DNA from: FEN-1297 sp963710735 | GTDB lineage: Bacteria > Bacteroidota > Ignavibacteria > Ignavibacteriales > Ignavibacteriaceae | Direction of reading: 5' to 3' | Assembly (NCBI GenBank): GCA_963710735.1 | Contig: CAVQBN010000017.1 | Coordinates: 62,001-126,000, forward strand | DNA length: 64,000 bases | Shown here: positions 49,433-58,819 of the stretch, one piece after another | Layout: the number at the start of each line of letters is the position of its first letter | How positions within the stretch are numbered: position 1 is the stretch's first letter | Translations under genes and position numbers: made by a program | Notes under the pieces: generated by a model | Database searches by the model: none | Seen by the model: only the letters and a program-made list of their open reading frames with translations | Told to the model about the DNA's origin: nothing

Positions 49433-49638
49433 GAAATTTTATATTCATAATATTGCTGGTTTTTAACTAAATAGAAAACATAATTCTTAAAAAGAAGCGG
49501 CTTTGTATCATATCTAACATTCTTAAACTGAAAGTCGGTATAACAGGATAAAATAAATTAAAATATTCTATAGACATGATAATACTTTATTTTTAATTTA
49601 TACAGCAAAAAGTAAAGCTAAACTATAGGGAACAACAA

Positions 49639-52632
49639 TTGTTTAATAAGTTCATAATACCACAATTATTTATTGCATACTTTTTTTTATCAGCAAATTT
49701 GTTCGGGCAGATTATGCCCTTACATAATTACACGATGAAAGATGGTCTTATTTCAGATAATATCCGTTCAATCTGTCAGGACTCTCTCGGATATATTTGG
49801 ATAGGTACAGGTGAAGGAATAAGTGTGTTCGATAGTAAAGAATTTCATAATTATTCAAAATCAGACGGATTAACTTCTAACAGTATTAGTTGTATTATCG
49901 CAGATAAAAGAATTTTTGGTGAAGTCTGGATTGGTACCGGCAATAGAGGAGTTGATAAATTTATTGACGGAAATTTCAAAAATTACTCCACGCACCTTTC
50001 GAAAAATAAAAAATCTGTTAATACAATTTTCCAGGATAATCATTATGATTTATGGTGCGGTACCGAAGACGGCATATTTATTATTCATAACGATTCAATT
50101 AAAGTCATTTCATCATCGGTAATGGTTGGCTCTGTTAATTCAATAATTCAAGATAAAACCGGGAATATTTTAATCGGAAGTGAAAATGGATTGTTTCAAT
50201 ACTCTTTTAAAGACAAGAGACTATTTAAGAAAAATATCCCATTAATTAAAAATGACGGCATCTCCTACTTATATAAAGCAGAGAATGGAGATATTTGGGT
50301 TGCAACTTTTAACGGATACATTTTTAAGATGAATTCCCTTACCACTTTGCTTTTTAAGTTAAATTCTTTTCCTCACTGCATAGTTCAAGACAGTTTTCAC
50401 AATCTCTGGATCAGCACTAATAATGGTGTATATAAAATATTTCAAAATCATATACAAAGTAAATATACAATTGAGAATGGATTGCTTGAAAATGATATTA
50501 CTTCCCTTTTATTAGATAAGGAAAAAATTTTGTGGCTTGGTTCAAATGACAATGGTTTATCAAAACTTGTGCATCAAAATTTAATAAAATTTGAAATTCC
50601 TAAGAAGTATATTGCCGGTACCTGGTCATCAACCACGGCTGATTCGAACAATCATTTTTGGGTATCATTGAATGATGGTCTATATGAATTATGGCAGGAC
50701 AGTCAACAACAATGGCATAATTATTTTCATCGTTTTGATCCAACTCCCAATGAGAGCAATATGCCGACTATTTTTTGCAATAAAAAAAATTCACTCTATG
50801 TCGCTTTTCATTCGGGCATAATAAAAATTTATAAAATTACATCTTCAGAACCACATTCAATATTACAATCTAATTTGTTTTTTAAAAAACAAATTAATTT
50901 GGAGGACAAATATAAATTCTATGATATTTATACAATTTTCTGCGACAGTCATGGCTTTATTTGGTGCAGTGCAATCGACTTAGGCGTTATTGTTATTAAT
51001 CCTTCTGCTAAGAAAAAGATTTTAAAGATTTATACACAAAAGGACGGAATTCCAGACAATTCAGTTAGAGCGATTTTTGAAGATAGTGATGGAAATATGT
51101 GGTTCGGCGGATATGACCACGGCCTTTCCGAATTTTCCCGCAATAAAGTAAGTTATGATTTAAATCTAAAATCGACCGGAAACAATATTTTTAAAATGCA
51201 TTACTTAACAACAAACGGCCTGCCGAATAATGATGTAAGGGTAATTGATGAAAATAAAGATAACGATTTGCTGATTGGAACCCGTTATGGGGGCCTTGGC
51301 ATTTTCAAAAATAATAAATTCAAAATAATAACTAAAAGAGAAGGGCTGTTCAGCAATGCTATCTGGAGCATGACAATAACCCCCGATCAACAGATATGGC
51401 TAGGAACTCAATCCGGCATTCAAAGACTTAAAACAAAAAATGAAGAGCCTGAATATTCATTAAACGAAGAAATACCTAACGTACCTTATTATTCCGTTTA
51501 TTCTTCAAAAAATGGAAATCTTTGTTTTGTAAATCATACAGAAATATATATCTATTTGCCGTTGAATGAAAAATTAACAATCACTCCTCCCCCAGTTTAT
51601 ATTACAAGCGTACTAATAAATGGACAAAGACAAAAAACATTTAATAATCTTAATCTTGCAAGCGATCAGAATACAATTACTTTTGATTTCATAGGTATAA
51701 TAAATAGAGAAGAAAAAAATTCATCATATTTATACCGGCTTTTAAAATCAGATAAAAAGTGGAATTTGCTTAAACAAAGGAATTCGGTTACTTACGCATC
51801 ATTAAGGCCGGGAAATTATATGTTCCAGGTAGCTGCAATTAATAGCAGTAACATTAAAAGTATTCAGCCCGCAGAAGTTACATTTAAAATTAACGCGCCA
51901 ATTTATCTTCAGTGGTGGTTCATCACTACTTTATTAATAATACTCATATTATCTATTATATTAACAACAAAATTGAGAATAAATCGTTTATTAGAAATTG
52001 AGAAGGTAAGAACCAGAATAGCTGCAGATCTGCATGACGAAATAGGATCAGGGTTAACTAAGATAGCAATCCTTTCTGAATATGCATTACAAGATGAGAA
52101 CAAAGAAGGAATAACCTCAGACAATAAACTTGCTTCAAATTCGGAAGATAATTCTGTAGAGCGTGTCGGTAAAATCGCCAGAAACCTGGTCGACTCCATG
52201 ATGGATGTTATTTGGGCTATTGATCCTAAATATGATTCACTGCAGGATTTTGTTTTCAATTTCAAAAATTATGCTTACGAAGTGTGTGAAGCTAAAAACA
52301 TTAAACTGCAAATAGAGACAAAAGGCACAGAAAATATTAAGGTAAATTCTCAAATTAAAAGATGTCTTCAGTTAATCTCAAAAGAAGCATTGAATAATGC
52401 GCTTAAATATTCCCGGTGTTCAATAATAGTCTATTCGCTAACTGTTAAAAGCAAAAACATATACCTCATAATTGAAGATAATGGCGTTGGATTTGACTCG
52501 GAAAAAACAAAATACGGGCGCGGGATATTAAATATGACAAAGCTGGTTAATGAATTATCCGGCAGTTTCAAGTCCAAAACCGAAATGGGAGAAGGGACAA
52601 AAATTTTAATAATTATTCCGCTAAAGAATTAA
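49639..52632 (+). CDS. propeller-type two-component sensor histidine kinase
   Basis: The 997-residue protein has a signal sequence, then a long periplasmic region of ligand-binding beta-propeller repeats (IWIGTGEGISVFD, IWLGSNDNGLSKL, MWFGGYDHGLSEF), a Y_Y_Y domain (about 670-750), one membrane helix (about 758-778), and a HisKA_3 dimerisation domain with phospho-acceptor His 799 in ADLHDEIGSGLTK. A HATPase domain with an N box (EALNNALKYS) and DNGVGFD ends it. There is no receiver or HTH fused, so it should signal to the response regulator encoded 81 bp downstream. Start is TTG at 49639 with AGGGA at 49627-49631. A paralogue starts at 61372. Confidence 0.9.
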   Translation: MFNKFIIPQLFIAYFFLSANLFGQIMPLHNYTMKDGLISDNIRSICQDSLGYIWIGTGEGISVFDSKEFHNYSKSDGLTSNSISCIIADKRIFGEVWIGTGNRGVDKFIDGNFKNYSTHLSKNKKSVNTIFQDNHYDLWCGTEDGIFIIHNDSIKVISSSVMVGSVNSIIQDKTGNILIGSENGLFQYSFKDKRLFKKNIPLIKNDGISYLYKAENGDIWVATFNGYIFKMNSLTTLLFKLNSFPHCIVQDSFHNLWISTNNGVYKIFQNHIQSKYTIENGLLENDITSLLLDKEKILWLGSNDNGLSKLVHQNLIKFEIPKKYIAGTWSSTTADSNNHFWVSLNDGLYELWQDSQQQWHNYFHRFDPTPNESNMPTIFCNKKNSLYVAFHSGIIKIYKITSSEPHSILQSNLFFKKQINLEDKYKFYDIYTIFCDSHGFIWCSAIDLGVIVINPSAKKKILKIYTQKDGIPDNSVRAIFEDSDGNMWFGGYDHGLSEFSRNKVSYDLNLKSTGNNIFKMHYLTTNGLPNNDVRVIDENKDNDLLIGTRYGGLGIFKNNKFKIITKREGLFSNAIWSMTITPDQQIWLGTQSGIQRLKTKNEEPEYSLNEEIPNVPYYSVYSSKNGNLCFVNHTEIYIYLPLNEKLTITPPPVYITSVLINGQRQKTFNNLNLASDQNTITFDFIGIINREEKNSSYLYRLLKSDKKWNLLKQRNSVTYASLRPGNYMFQVAAINSSNIKSIQPAEVTFKINAPIYLQWWFITTLLIILILSIILTTKLRINRLLEIEKVRTRIAADLHDEIGSGLTKIAILSEYALQDENKEGITSDNKLASNSEDNSVERVGKIARNLVDSMMDVIWAIDPKYDSLQDFVFNFKNYAYEVCEAKNIKLQIETKGTENIKVNSQIKRCLQLISKEALNNALKYSRCSIIVYSLTVKSKNIYLIIEDNGVGFDSEKTKYGRGILNMTKLVNELSGSFKSKTEMGEGTKILIIIPLKN

Positions 52633-52652
52633 AACTGCTCAAATGATTAGTT
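52633..52652. promoter_or_regulatory. 20-bp dyad, copy A (upstream of response regulator)
   Basis: AACTGCTC-AAAT-GATTAGTT lies immediately after the kinase stop codon and 61 bp before the response-regulator ATG. The right arm is perfect and the left arm has two mismatches to the ideal dyad. Its position suggests autoregulation. Confidence 0.65.
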
Positions 52653-52712
52653 GAAACTAAATATTATATAAATTAAGATAAGTAAAACAACATAATTAAA
52701 TTTGTAATCTAA

Positions 52713-53357
52713 ATGCTTAATAAAAGTATTATTAGAGTTTCTATTCTGGATGATGATGAAGAATTTCGCGAAGTCCTTTCAAAGGTTTTAAATAAGTCGG
52801 ATGGTTTTAAATGTGTGGGCTCTTATGAAACTTGTGAGCAAGCTTTAACTAAAATTGAAGAGGACCTTCCTGATATTCTGCTGTTAGATATTGAAATGCC
52901 CGGAAAGTCAGGAATTGAAAGTTTAAAAGAAATTAAATCAATATTCCCTACCGTTGAAGTAATGATGTTAACCGTATATAGCGATAGTGAAAAAATATTT
53001 CAGTCTTTGCGTAACGGTGCGGTAGGATATCTTTTAAAGAAAAGTCCGACAGAAAAATTACTCGAGGCTATTCGTGAAGCATATGATGGCGGTGCTCCGT
53101 TCTCAGGAGAGGTTGCAAGAAAAGTACTGCAATATTTTCAAACACCTTCCGGCCCAGCTTACTCATCTTTATTATCAGACAGGGAAAAAGAAGTTCTTGA
53201 AGCCTTAATAGAAGGACACAGCACAAAAGCAATTGCAGAAAAACTTTTCGTATCGTTTCATACAATAAGGTTTCATCTTCATAATATTTATACAAAACTG
53301 CATGTTAACTCACGTTCGGAAGCTGTAGCAAAAGCAATTAAAAACAAAATAATTTAA
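52713..53357 (+). CDS. NarL/LuxR-family response regulator
   Basis: This 214-residue regulator has a receiver domain with acidic pocket DDDEE (about 13-17) and phospho-acceptor Asp 59 in LLLDIEMPG, conserved LTVY and a Lys in LLKKSP. The C-terminal LuxR HTH follows (LSDREKEVLEALIEGHSTKAIAEKLF region, about 152-208). It is encoded directly after the HisKA_3 kinase, its natural partner. I infer that it binds the dyads at 52633, 53375, 54169 and 57219. Confidence 0.93.
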   Translation: MLNKSIIRVSILDDDEEFREVLSKVLNKSDGFKCVGSYETCEQALTKIEEDLPDILLLDIEMPGKSGIESLKEIKSIFPTVEVMMLTVYSDSEKIFQSLRNGAVGYLLKKSPTEKLLEAIREAYDGGAPFSGEVARKVLQYFQTPSGPAYSSLLSDREKEVLEALIEGHSTKAIAEKLFVSFHTIRFHLHNIYTKLHVNSRSEAVAKAIKNKII

Positions 53358-53374
53358 ACCCTTTACTTTAAAAA

Positions 53375-53394
53375 AACTATCCAAATGATTAGTT
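53375..53394. promoter_or_regulatory. 20-bp dyad, copy B (upstream of barrel gene)
   Basis: AACTATCC-AAAT-GATTAGTT has a perfect right arm and central AAAT; the left arm has three mismatches. It lies 18 bp after the response-regulator stop and about 136 bp upstream of the barrel gene's ATG at 53531. Confidence 0.65.
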
Positions 53395-53530
53395 GCTAAT
53401 CCTATCTTGCTAAATTATTTTATTTACGCCGGAGAAAATCTTTTTGATATATAGAAAAAACCAAAGGATTAATCCTATCAGGTTGGGTTATTAATTAAAA
53501 AATTTGCAAACAATTAAAATGGAGCGCAAT

Positions 53531-54070
53531 ATGTACAGAAAATTTTCCCTTTTAATAATTTCATTCATTGCTGTGCTTTTCTTTTTTCAAAATTCTGCTA
53601 ATGCACAATTTGAAACAGGACGAAGTTATTTAGGCCCAACTATCGGGTTCTCCTTTTTAGGAAGTACGCCGGATTTTGGAGTAAACTACGAATACGGAGT
53701 TGATTTTCAAAATTTCGGCAAGGTTGGAATCGGAGGGCTTTTCAGATATTGGGGATACAGCGAAAGTTATTATGACGGCAAGTGGAGTTATACAAATATA
53801 TTAATAGGTGCTCAAGGAAATTATCACTTTGTAACAAACGGAAGCAAATTCGATCCTTACATTGGACTAGTTCTTGCATATGATGCCGGCTCAGTCAGTT
53901 GGAGCGGCTCTTTCGGCAATTATTCATCTCCGGCATACGGCGGCTTGTGGCTTGCGGCTCAAGGAGGAGCCAGATATTGGTTTTCTCCCTCAATAGCAAT
54001 TTCCGGAAGAATCGGATTCGGCACTCTTGGTTACAGCGGATTAGATGTAGGTGTTGATTTCAAATTTTGA
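53531..54070 (+). CDS. small outer-membrane beta-barrel protein
   Basis: The ATG at 53531 has GGAG at 53521-53524 in front and is preferred over an upstream TTG. The roughly 179-residue product has a signal peptide ending SANAQ, followed by Gly/Tyr/Phe-rich amphipathic strands (LGPTIGFSFLG, GGLWLAAQGGARYWF) and a C-terminal strand ending in Phe (GVDFKF), the usual outer-membrane assembly signal. The function is unknown. It is the first gene after the two-component pair and carries an upstream dyad, so it is a likely target. Confidence 0.75.
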   Translation: MYRKFSLLIISFIAVLFFFQNSANAQFETGRSYLGPTIGFSFLGSTPDFGVNYEYGVDFQNFGKVGIGGLFRYWGYSESYYDGKWSYTNILIGAQGNYHFVTNGSKFDPYIGLVLAYDAGSVSWSGSFGNYSSPAYGGLWLAAQGGARYWFSPSIAISGRIGFGTLGYSGLDVGVDFKF

Positions 54071-54098
54071 AACAATAAAATTTTAACTTTCGCTTCAT

Positions 54099-54142
54099 AG
54101 ATCATCTCTGTAATTGGCGGGCTTGCGGGGGTGATCTTTTTA
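54099..54142 (+). terminator. hairpin terminator after barrel gene
   Basis: AGATCATC at 54099-54106 pairs with GGTGATCT at 54130-54137 with one G-T mismatch, followed by TTTTTATT. A GC-rich loop lies between. Confidence 0.55.
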
Positions 54143-54168
54143 TTAATTCCGACTTTACTTTATTCCAA

Positions 54169-54188
54169 AACTAACCATTTGATTAGTT
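54169..54188. promoter_or_regulatory. 20-bp dyad, copy C (upstream of T9SS cargo gene)
   Basis: AACTAACC-ATTT-GATTAGTT has a perfect right arm and a one-base mismatch in the left arm; the spacer is ATTT, not AAAT. It lies 134 bp upstream of the ATG at 54322, behind a terminator that isolates it from the barrel gene. Confidence 0.7.
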
Positions 54189-54321
54189 GTCTTGACTGAA
54201 TCTATAAATTAACTTAAAAACAAATATTTATTTTAAATATATCATATCTCTCAAGTGCACTATACATAAAATATGGTCAATGAATCATTTGTAAATCATA
54301 TAAAAAGAAGAGGATAACCTT

Positions 54322-55167
54322 ATGAAAAAAAATTTTTACAATTATTATATTAAACTGTTGATTGGGGTTCTTCTATTTTCTTCAGCAGCATTTTGTCAGA
54401 TACCAAATGCCGGATTCGAAAATTGGACAAGTGGTAACCCTGATAACTGGGAAGCAAGCAACAGCGGACAGTTTGTAACCATTACACAATCCACTGATGC
54501 ACATTCAGGTTCATACTCTGTAAAAGGCGCCGTACTTTCAATAAGTGGATTTTCAATTCCTCCAGCCTTAATCACCAAATTCGCTTATACCGGAAGGCCA
54601 GCAAGCCTATCAGGTTTTTATAAACTTACTTCAGTAAGTTCAGATTCACTTGTTATTACTGTAGCTTTATATAAAAATAATAACGGAATTGGTGCTGGAA
54701 TATTCCATACAGCAGCAAACGCAAGTTCATTCATTCAATTTAGCGCTCCAATACTTTATGATTTAAGCGATACGCCGGATTCAGCAGCTATAAGCATTAC
54801 TATAATGCCGGCAGCAAATCCCCACAGTGGTTCTTCTTTTAATATTGATGATCTTGCATTCGGAAGCGCAACTGCAGTGAATGATAAAAACATTCATTCT
54901 CCACTATCATTCGAACTTAAACAGAATTACCCAAACCCGTTTAATCCTTCTACAAATATTACTTATCAACTACCAAAAAATAGTTTCGTCAGTTTAAAGA
55001 TTTATAATATTTTGGGAAAAGAAGTTTCGACTTTAGTTAATGAAGAAAAATCAGCCGGTACATATAGTATAAACTTTAATGCATCAAAACTTGCAAGTGG
55101 AATCTACTTCTACGTAATGCAGGCTAACAACTTTCACCAAGTAAATAAAATGATGCTGCTTAAATAG
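54322..55167 (+). CDS. secreted protein with T9SS sorting tail
   Basis: This 281-residue protein has a signal peptide (cleavage near AAFCQ), then a carbohydrate-binding-like jelly-roll region (IPNAGFENWTSGNPDNW, typical of choice-of-anchor or CBM-like domains) and a C-terminal type IX sorting domain starting near residue 200 with QNYPNPFNPSTNI and ending VNKMMLLK. It has no catalytic motif I can recognise. It probably coats or attaches to the cell surface. The next gene, also a T9SS cargo, starts 90 bp downstream. Confidence 0.85.
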   Translation: MKKNFYNYYIKLLIGVLLFSSAAFCQIPNAGFENWTSGNPDNWEASNSGQFVTITQSTDAHSGSYSVKGAVLSISGFSIPPALITKFAYTGRPASLSGFYKLTSVSSDSLVITVALYKNNNGIGAGIFHTAANASSFIQFSAPILYDLSDTPDSAAISITIMPAANPHSGSSFNIDDLAFGSATAVNDKNIHSPLSFELKQNYPNPFNPSTNITYQLPKNSFVSLKIYNILGKEVSTLVNEEKSAGTYSINFNASKLASGIYFYVMQANNFHQVNKMMLLK

Positions 55168-55257
55168 CCGTATTAGAAGTTCATATAAATAAAGTTAAGG
55201 TATTTAGTCGGCTGGAGTTTTAATTGCATATAATTGAATAATATTCAAAAGGGAAAT

Positions 55258-56997
55258 ATGAAAATCATATTTAATTTTTTTCTATTTATAATCTTCATAT
55301 TTAGTATTACAAATAAAATTTATTCCCAATCAACTCCATGCGATGACTGTCCCCCGCCCGAAGTTGTCCTTTATGGGGTTCAGATGAATGTTCCGCAACC
55401 TCCTCCGGATGACTCACTGGGAGAATATACAACACCGGCAAGTCAGAAAGCTTTGCTGAATTGGATTGCGCTGGGTGATGCAATGGTTCCGATGGCACAG
55501 ATCAGCAGCACCGACCCTGAAAATGGGTGTGTTCAGTTTATGGACGGAACTATGGCGCAGGAGCTTGCGGCAAATCCTGATACAACCGTTATAATCCATC
55601 AGCAGAATTTTTCAACCGGTGATATTCCTCCCTCAGGGACCGTCGCTGGTGTAGATTATTTAATCTGGAGTTCAATAGATTATTCAGGCGGGACGTATCA
55701 TTTTAACGTGTACCTTGAAGACGCATACAGCAGAACAAGAATAGCAGCGGCAGAGGCTGATTTTTCAGATCCGAACAAATCACAAACCGCTGCGCAAAGT
55801 GCAATATCCCAGATAGAACCGGTCTTCGATAAAATCAGAACCTATCAAAAAAACATTAGAAACCTAGGTGGAAATGACGTGGCCATCGATGCGAAGATTT
55901 ATATTATACCTTCCAAGGGAGATATGAAAGGAGGCGAGACGATTCCGGTTGTTTTTCAGGTTAATGATTGCGACGGCGCCCCGCTATCAAACCGCTGGGT
56001 AAAAATAAACGCAACGAACGGGCATTTCGATAAAGACAGCGTTCAGACCGACGGCAACGGTCAGGCAACGGCAAACTTTACCGCTGATAATGTAAAAGCC
56101 ATTGCAAACATTACAGGATATTATGTCCCTTATTTTACTGTTACACACAAAACAAACGGAGCCGACGGCGATACAACCGTAAATATTGATTACGTGCCGG
56201 TAAGAAACTGGGTGGAAAAAATAAGCGAAAATTATATCATCACCAGTAATTACAGCGATAACTCGAATGGCTCAGCCGCGTACAGAAATCAAATTATACA
56301 TTCAAATGCTGAAGTTATCCAGTATGTTGTCGGCGATTTTCAAGACAGCAGTATTTCGGTCGATGAGGTTATTGGTGCAAAGGGTTCCAGCACTCTATGG
56401 GGAACCAAAAAAATTATCAACAATACCTACGATTTATTCGAAAACGATACATATACAACATATGCCACAGCCGCGCCAAGCGAGGATTTTATGTACGGTA
56501 TCGGGTTGGATGATTTTCTGCAATACGGAAAATACAACGGGATAGGATTTATGTCCGGATTATTATTATATGAAACACAGGAATGGAATATATATGAAGC
56601 GGGACCTTCGGTTAATCCGAGCCCTTATAGTATTGACACAACAATTATATTCGAAGAAAGTCCCGACGTCTATCAGGTTTTTACGGTAGGTCCTAACGAT
56701 ATTGACGGCGGGAATAATGCAACTTGGACGAGAACTGACAGCGGTTTTATATTCAAAGGCGATTTTGTTTTCGATACGACAGTTACCAATCCGGATGACC
56801 CAAATTATAACGAAAAATCACATATGGAACAGCACATAGTAGTGCATGTAACACCGTATAAAAACCTTACTGCCGTCAAATCTCCTTTTAAATCAGTACT
56901 ACCTGTAGATTACGAACTTTTCCAGAATTATCCGAATCCGTTTAATCCGGCAACAACAATCAATATCAAATACCAAAGCATTCTCATGTCAAGCTAA
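55258..56997 (+). CDS. secreted Ig-like-domain protein with damaged T9SS tail
   Basis: The ATG at 55258 is preceded by AAAAGGGA and followed by a signal peptide (to IYSQS). After it come a Pro/Cys-rich segment (CDDCPPPEV), a domain of about 150 residues of unknown type, and a bacterial Ig-like (Big_1) domain (ETIPVVFQVNDCDGAPLSNR, TDGNGQATANFTADN). The protein ends at residue 579, shortly after QNYPNPFNPATTI, because the sorting domain is out of frame beyond about 56970. The body of the gene is visibly richer in G+C than its neighbours, possibly a sign of transfer. The function is unknown. Confidence 0.75.
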   Translation: MKIIFNFFLFIIFIFSITNKIYSQSTPCDDCPPPEVVLYGVQMNVPQPPPDDSLGEYTTPASQKALLNWIALGDAMVPMAQISSTDPENGCVQFMDGTMAQELAANPDTTVIIHQQNFSTGDIPPSGTVAGVDYLIWSSIDYSGGTYHFNVYLEDAYSRTRIAAAEADFSDPNKSQTAAQSAISQIEPVFDKIRTYQKNIRNLGGNDVAIDAKIYIIPSKGDMKGGETIPVVFQVNDCDGAPLSNRWVKINATNGHFDKDSVQTDGNGQATANFTADNVKAIANITGYYVPYFTVTHKTNGADGDTTVNIDYVPVRNWVEKISENYIITSNYSDNSNGSAAYRNQIIHSNAEVIQYVVGDFQDSSISVDEVIGAKGSSTLWGTKKIINNTYDLFENDTYTTYATAAPSEDFMYGIGLDDFLQYGKYNGIGFMSGLLLYETQEWNIYEAGPSVNPSPYSIDTTIIFEESPDVYQVFTVGPNDIDGGNNATWTRTDSGFIFKGDFVFDTTVTNPDDPNYNEKSHMEQHIVVHVTPYKNLTAVKSPFKSVLPVDYELFQNYPNPFNPATTINIKYQSILMSS

Positions 56998-57171
56998 CTA
57001 TTTACGACATATTAGGTAACCAGGTAAAGCACGCTTGTCAACAAAGAAGAAAATTCCGGAGAATTATTCAGTTAAGTTTTAATGCTTCTTCGAATTATCA
57101 AGCGGAATTTATTTTTACAGAATTAAAGCAGGAGGTTTTATTCAGACAAAAAAATTGATACTATTAAAATA
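56998..57171 (+). pseudogene. broken remainder of a T9SS sorting domain
   Basis: Past the stop, translation in changing frames recovers the family sequence: PKHSHVKLTIYDILGNQV, then STLVNKEENSGE, YSVKFNASS, and SSGIYFYRIKAGGFIQTKKL followed by ILLK and a stop at about 57169-57171. I count five or six one- or two-base indels over some 200 bp. The intact protein would have ended like the other two cargo proteins in this window. As it stands the export tail is lost. Confidence 0.65.
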
Positions 57172-57218
57172 ATTTATCGAAATAAAGATATCATCTTTAA
57201 CATTTGCACCTCATTTAA

Positions 57219-57238
57219 AACTAATCAAATGATTAGTT
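57219..57238. promoter_or_regulatory. 20-bp dyad, copy D (perfect palindrome)
   Basis: AACTAATC-AAAT-GATTAGTT is a perfect 8+8 inverted repeat around AAAT. It lies 160 bp upstream of the OmpA-domain protein start and defines the ideal site. Confidence 0.75.
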
Positions 57239-57397
57239 GAATCAACTTAAATCATATTTTATCTTAACTCCATATAGTAAAGTATTTCAAAAACAATTCT
57301 ATGATAATACATTTTGCTTTTTATTCAATTAATTCTTGCTTTCTGAATTTATAAGCAGATAAAAAACACATTCGGTTTATTAAAAACGGAGCTAACC

Positions 57398-58579
57398 ATG
57401 AAAAAAATATTTTTATTGATTTTTGCTGCTTTTTTCCTTTTGACTTTGACAGCAAATGCTCAGTTCGATAATCTAATAAATCATGCTAAAGACAAAGTCG
57501 AAAAAAAGATTGACAATGCAATGGATGGGAAAAAGGATAATTCGAAAAAAACCGGCAATAACACAAATAATAACTCAAGCAATAATACAACTGCAAAAAC
57601 AAATCAACCGCCAAGCATACATGCTTATGAAAATTATGATTTTGTTCCCGGCGACAAAATCATATTCGAAGATGATTTTACAGAAGATCAGAATGGGGAA
57701 TTCCCATCACACTGGAATCTGGATGCCGGACAAGCTGTTGTAAATGAAGTGGCGGACAAAGCTGCTTTTAGTCTTACAGAAGGAAACTATTGCCGGGTAT
57801 ATCCGCTCATGAAAACCAAATCTTACTTAACTGATCCTTTTACAATCGAATTCGATTATTATCCTAACGGCAGCGCTTATGGACCTATATTATTTTTGAA
57901 ATATAAAGACAAAGATGGAAATGATCAAGAGGCTAATATTCAATTTACTGAACATGGAGGAGTAGAGACCGGATATCTACCCAAAGATTTTAGTGCTGAT
58001 TATCCAAACGAAGATGATAATACCTTCTTTAATAAATGGCATCACTGTGCGCTTATTTATAAAAATAATCAGTTGAAATGTTACGTAGACCAATACCGCA
58101 TTTTGGTTATTCCCAATGTTGGTATTGTACCTAATTCATTCGGATTCGGGGGAATAGGTGATATGAATAATCCGATTGTATTCACAAATGTTCGTGCAGC
58201 AGCAGGCGGCAGCATGAATATAATCGGCAAAAAATTTACAGCATCCAAAATAGTTACCCATGGTATTACTTTCGATGTTGATAAGGCAGATATAAAACCC
58301 CAAAGTATGGGCACATTAAATATGATTGTAAGAGTTATGAAAAATAATCCAGGACTTAAATTTGAAATTGACGGTCACACAGACAACACCGGCGATGTAG
58401 CACATAACATGACTCTATCTCAGCAAAGAGCAGATGCCGTTAAAGCTGAACTTGTAAGCCTCGGAATTGATGGATCAAGATTAACCGCAAAAGGATTCGG
58501 CGATTCAAAACCAATTGACTCAAACGACACCCCCGAAGGAAAAGCTAATAACAGAAGAGTTGAGTTTGTGAAAATATAG
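57398..58579 (+). CDS. OmpA-domain outer-membrane protein
   Basis: This 393-residue protein has a signal peptide (to TANAQ) and an Asn/Lys/Thr-rich low-complexity linker (about 45-75). A lectin/LamG-like beta-sandwich region follows (FEDDFTEDQNGEFPSHWNL to about 260), then a C-terminal OmpA peptidoglycan-binding domain (about 285-393, with IDGHTDNTGD and QRADAVKAELVSLG, NNRRVEF). It should anchor to peptidoglycan and present the sandwich domain in the periplasm or at the surface. GGAGC lies before the ATG. It carries the perfect upstream dyad. Confidence 0.88.
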   Translation: MKKIFLLIFAAFFLLTLTANAQFDNLINHAKDKVEKKIDNAMDGKKDNSKKTGNNTNNNSSNNTTAKTNQPPSIHAYENYDFVPGDKIIFEDDFTEDQNGEFPSHWNLDAGQAVVNEVADKAAFSLTEGNYCRVYPLMKTKSYLTDPFTIEFDYYPNGSAYGPILFLKYKDKDGNDQEANIQFTEHGGVETGYLPKDFSADYPNEDDNTFFNKWHHCALIYKNNQLKCYVDQYRILVIPNVGIVPNSFGFGGIGDMNNPIVFTNVRAAAGGSMNIIGKKFTASKIVTHGITFDVDKADIKPQSMGTLNMIVRVMKNNPGLKFEIDGHTDNTGDVAHNMTLSQQRADAVKAELVSLGIDGSRLTAKGFGDSKPIDSNDTPEGKANNRRVEFVKI

Positions 58580-58819
58580 GATATATCAATTGGCAGATTT
58601 TAAATTTTATTTTGAAGATTAATTCCAATTTTTTAAAAATTACGTTTATTATTATGATAAAAAGAACATTTAAAAATGTTGTTAATTAAAATGATTTTTA
58701 GCATATTCTACAAAGGCCTTTTTATTTCATGTACGGATCAATCTTCTCTTCATTATAATTATAAATTAATTGCATTTATCATTCACGCTCATTAACAAAA
58801 AAAATAGGAGGCAAATCGA

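Noticed and set aside
58690..58720. Possible fifth dyad (TTAATTAAAATGATTTTTAG) upstream of the lipoprotein gene
   Set aside because: Only AAATGATT matches; both outer arms fail, so it is chance in AT-rich DNA.
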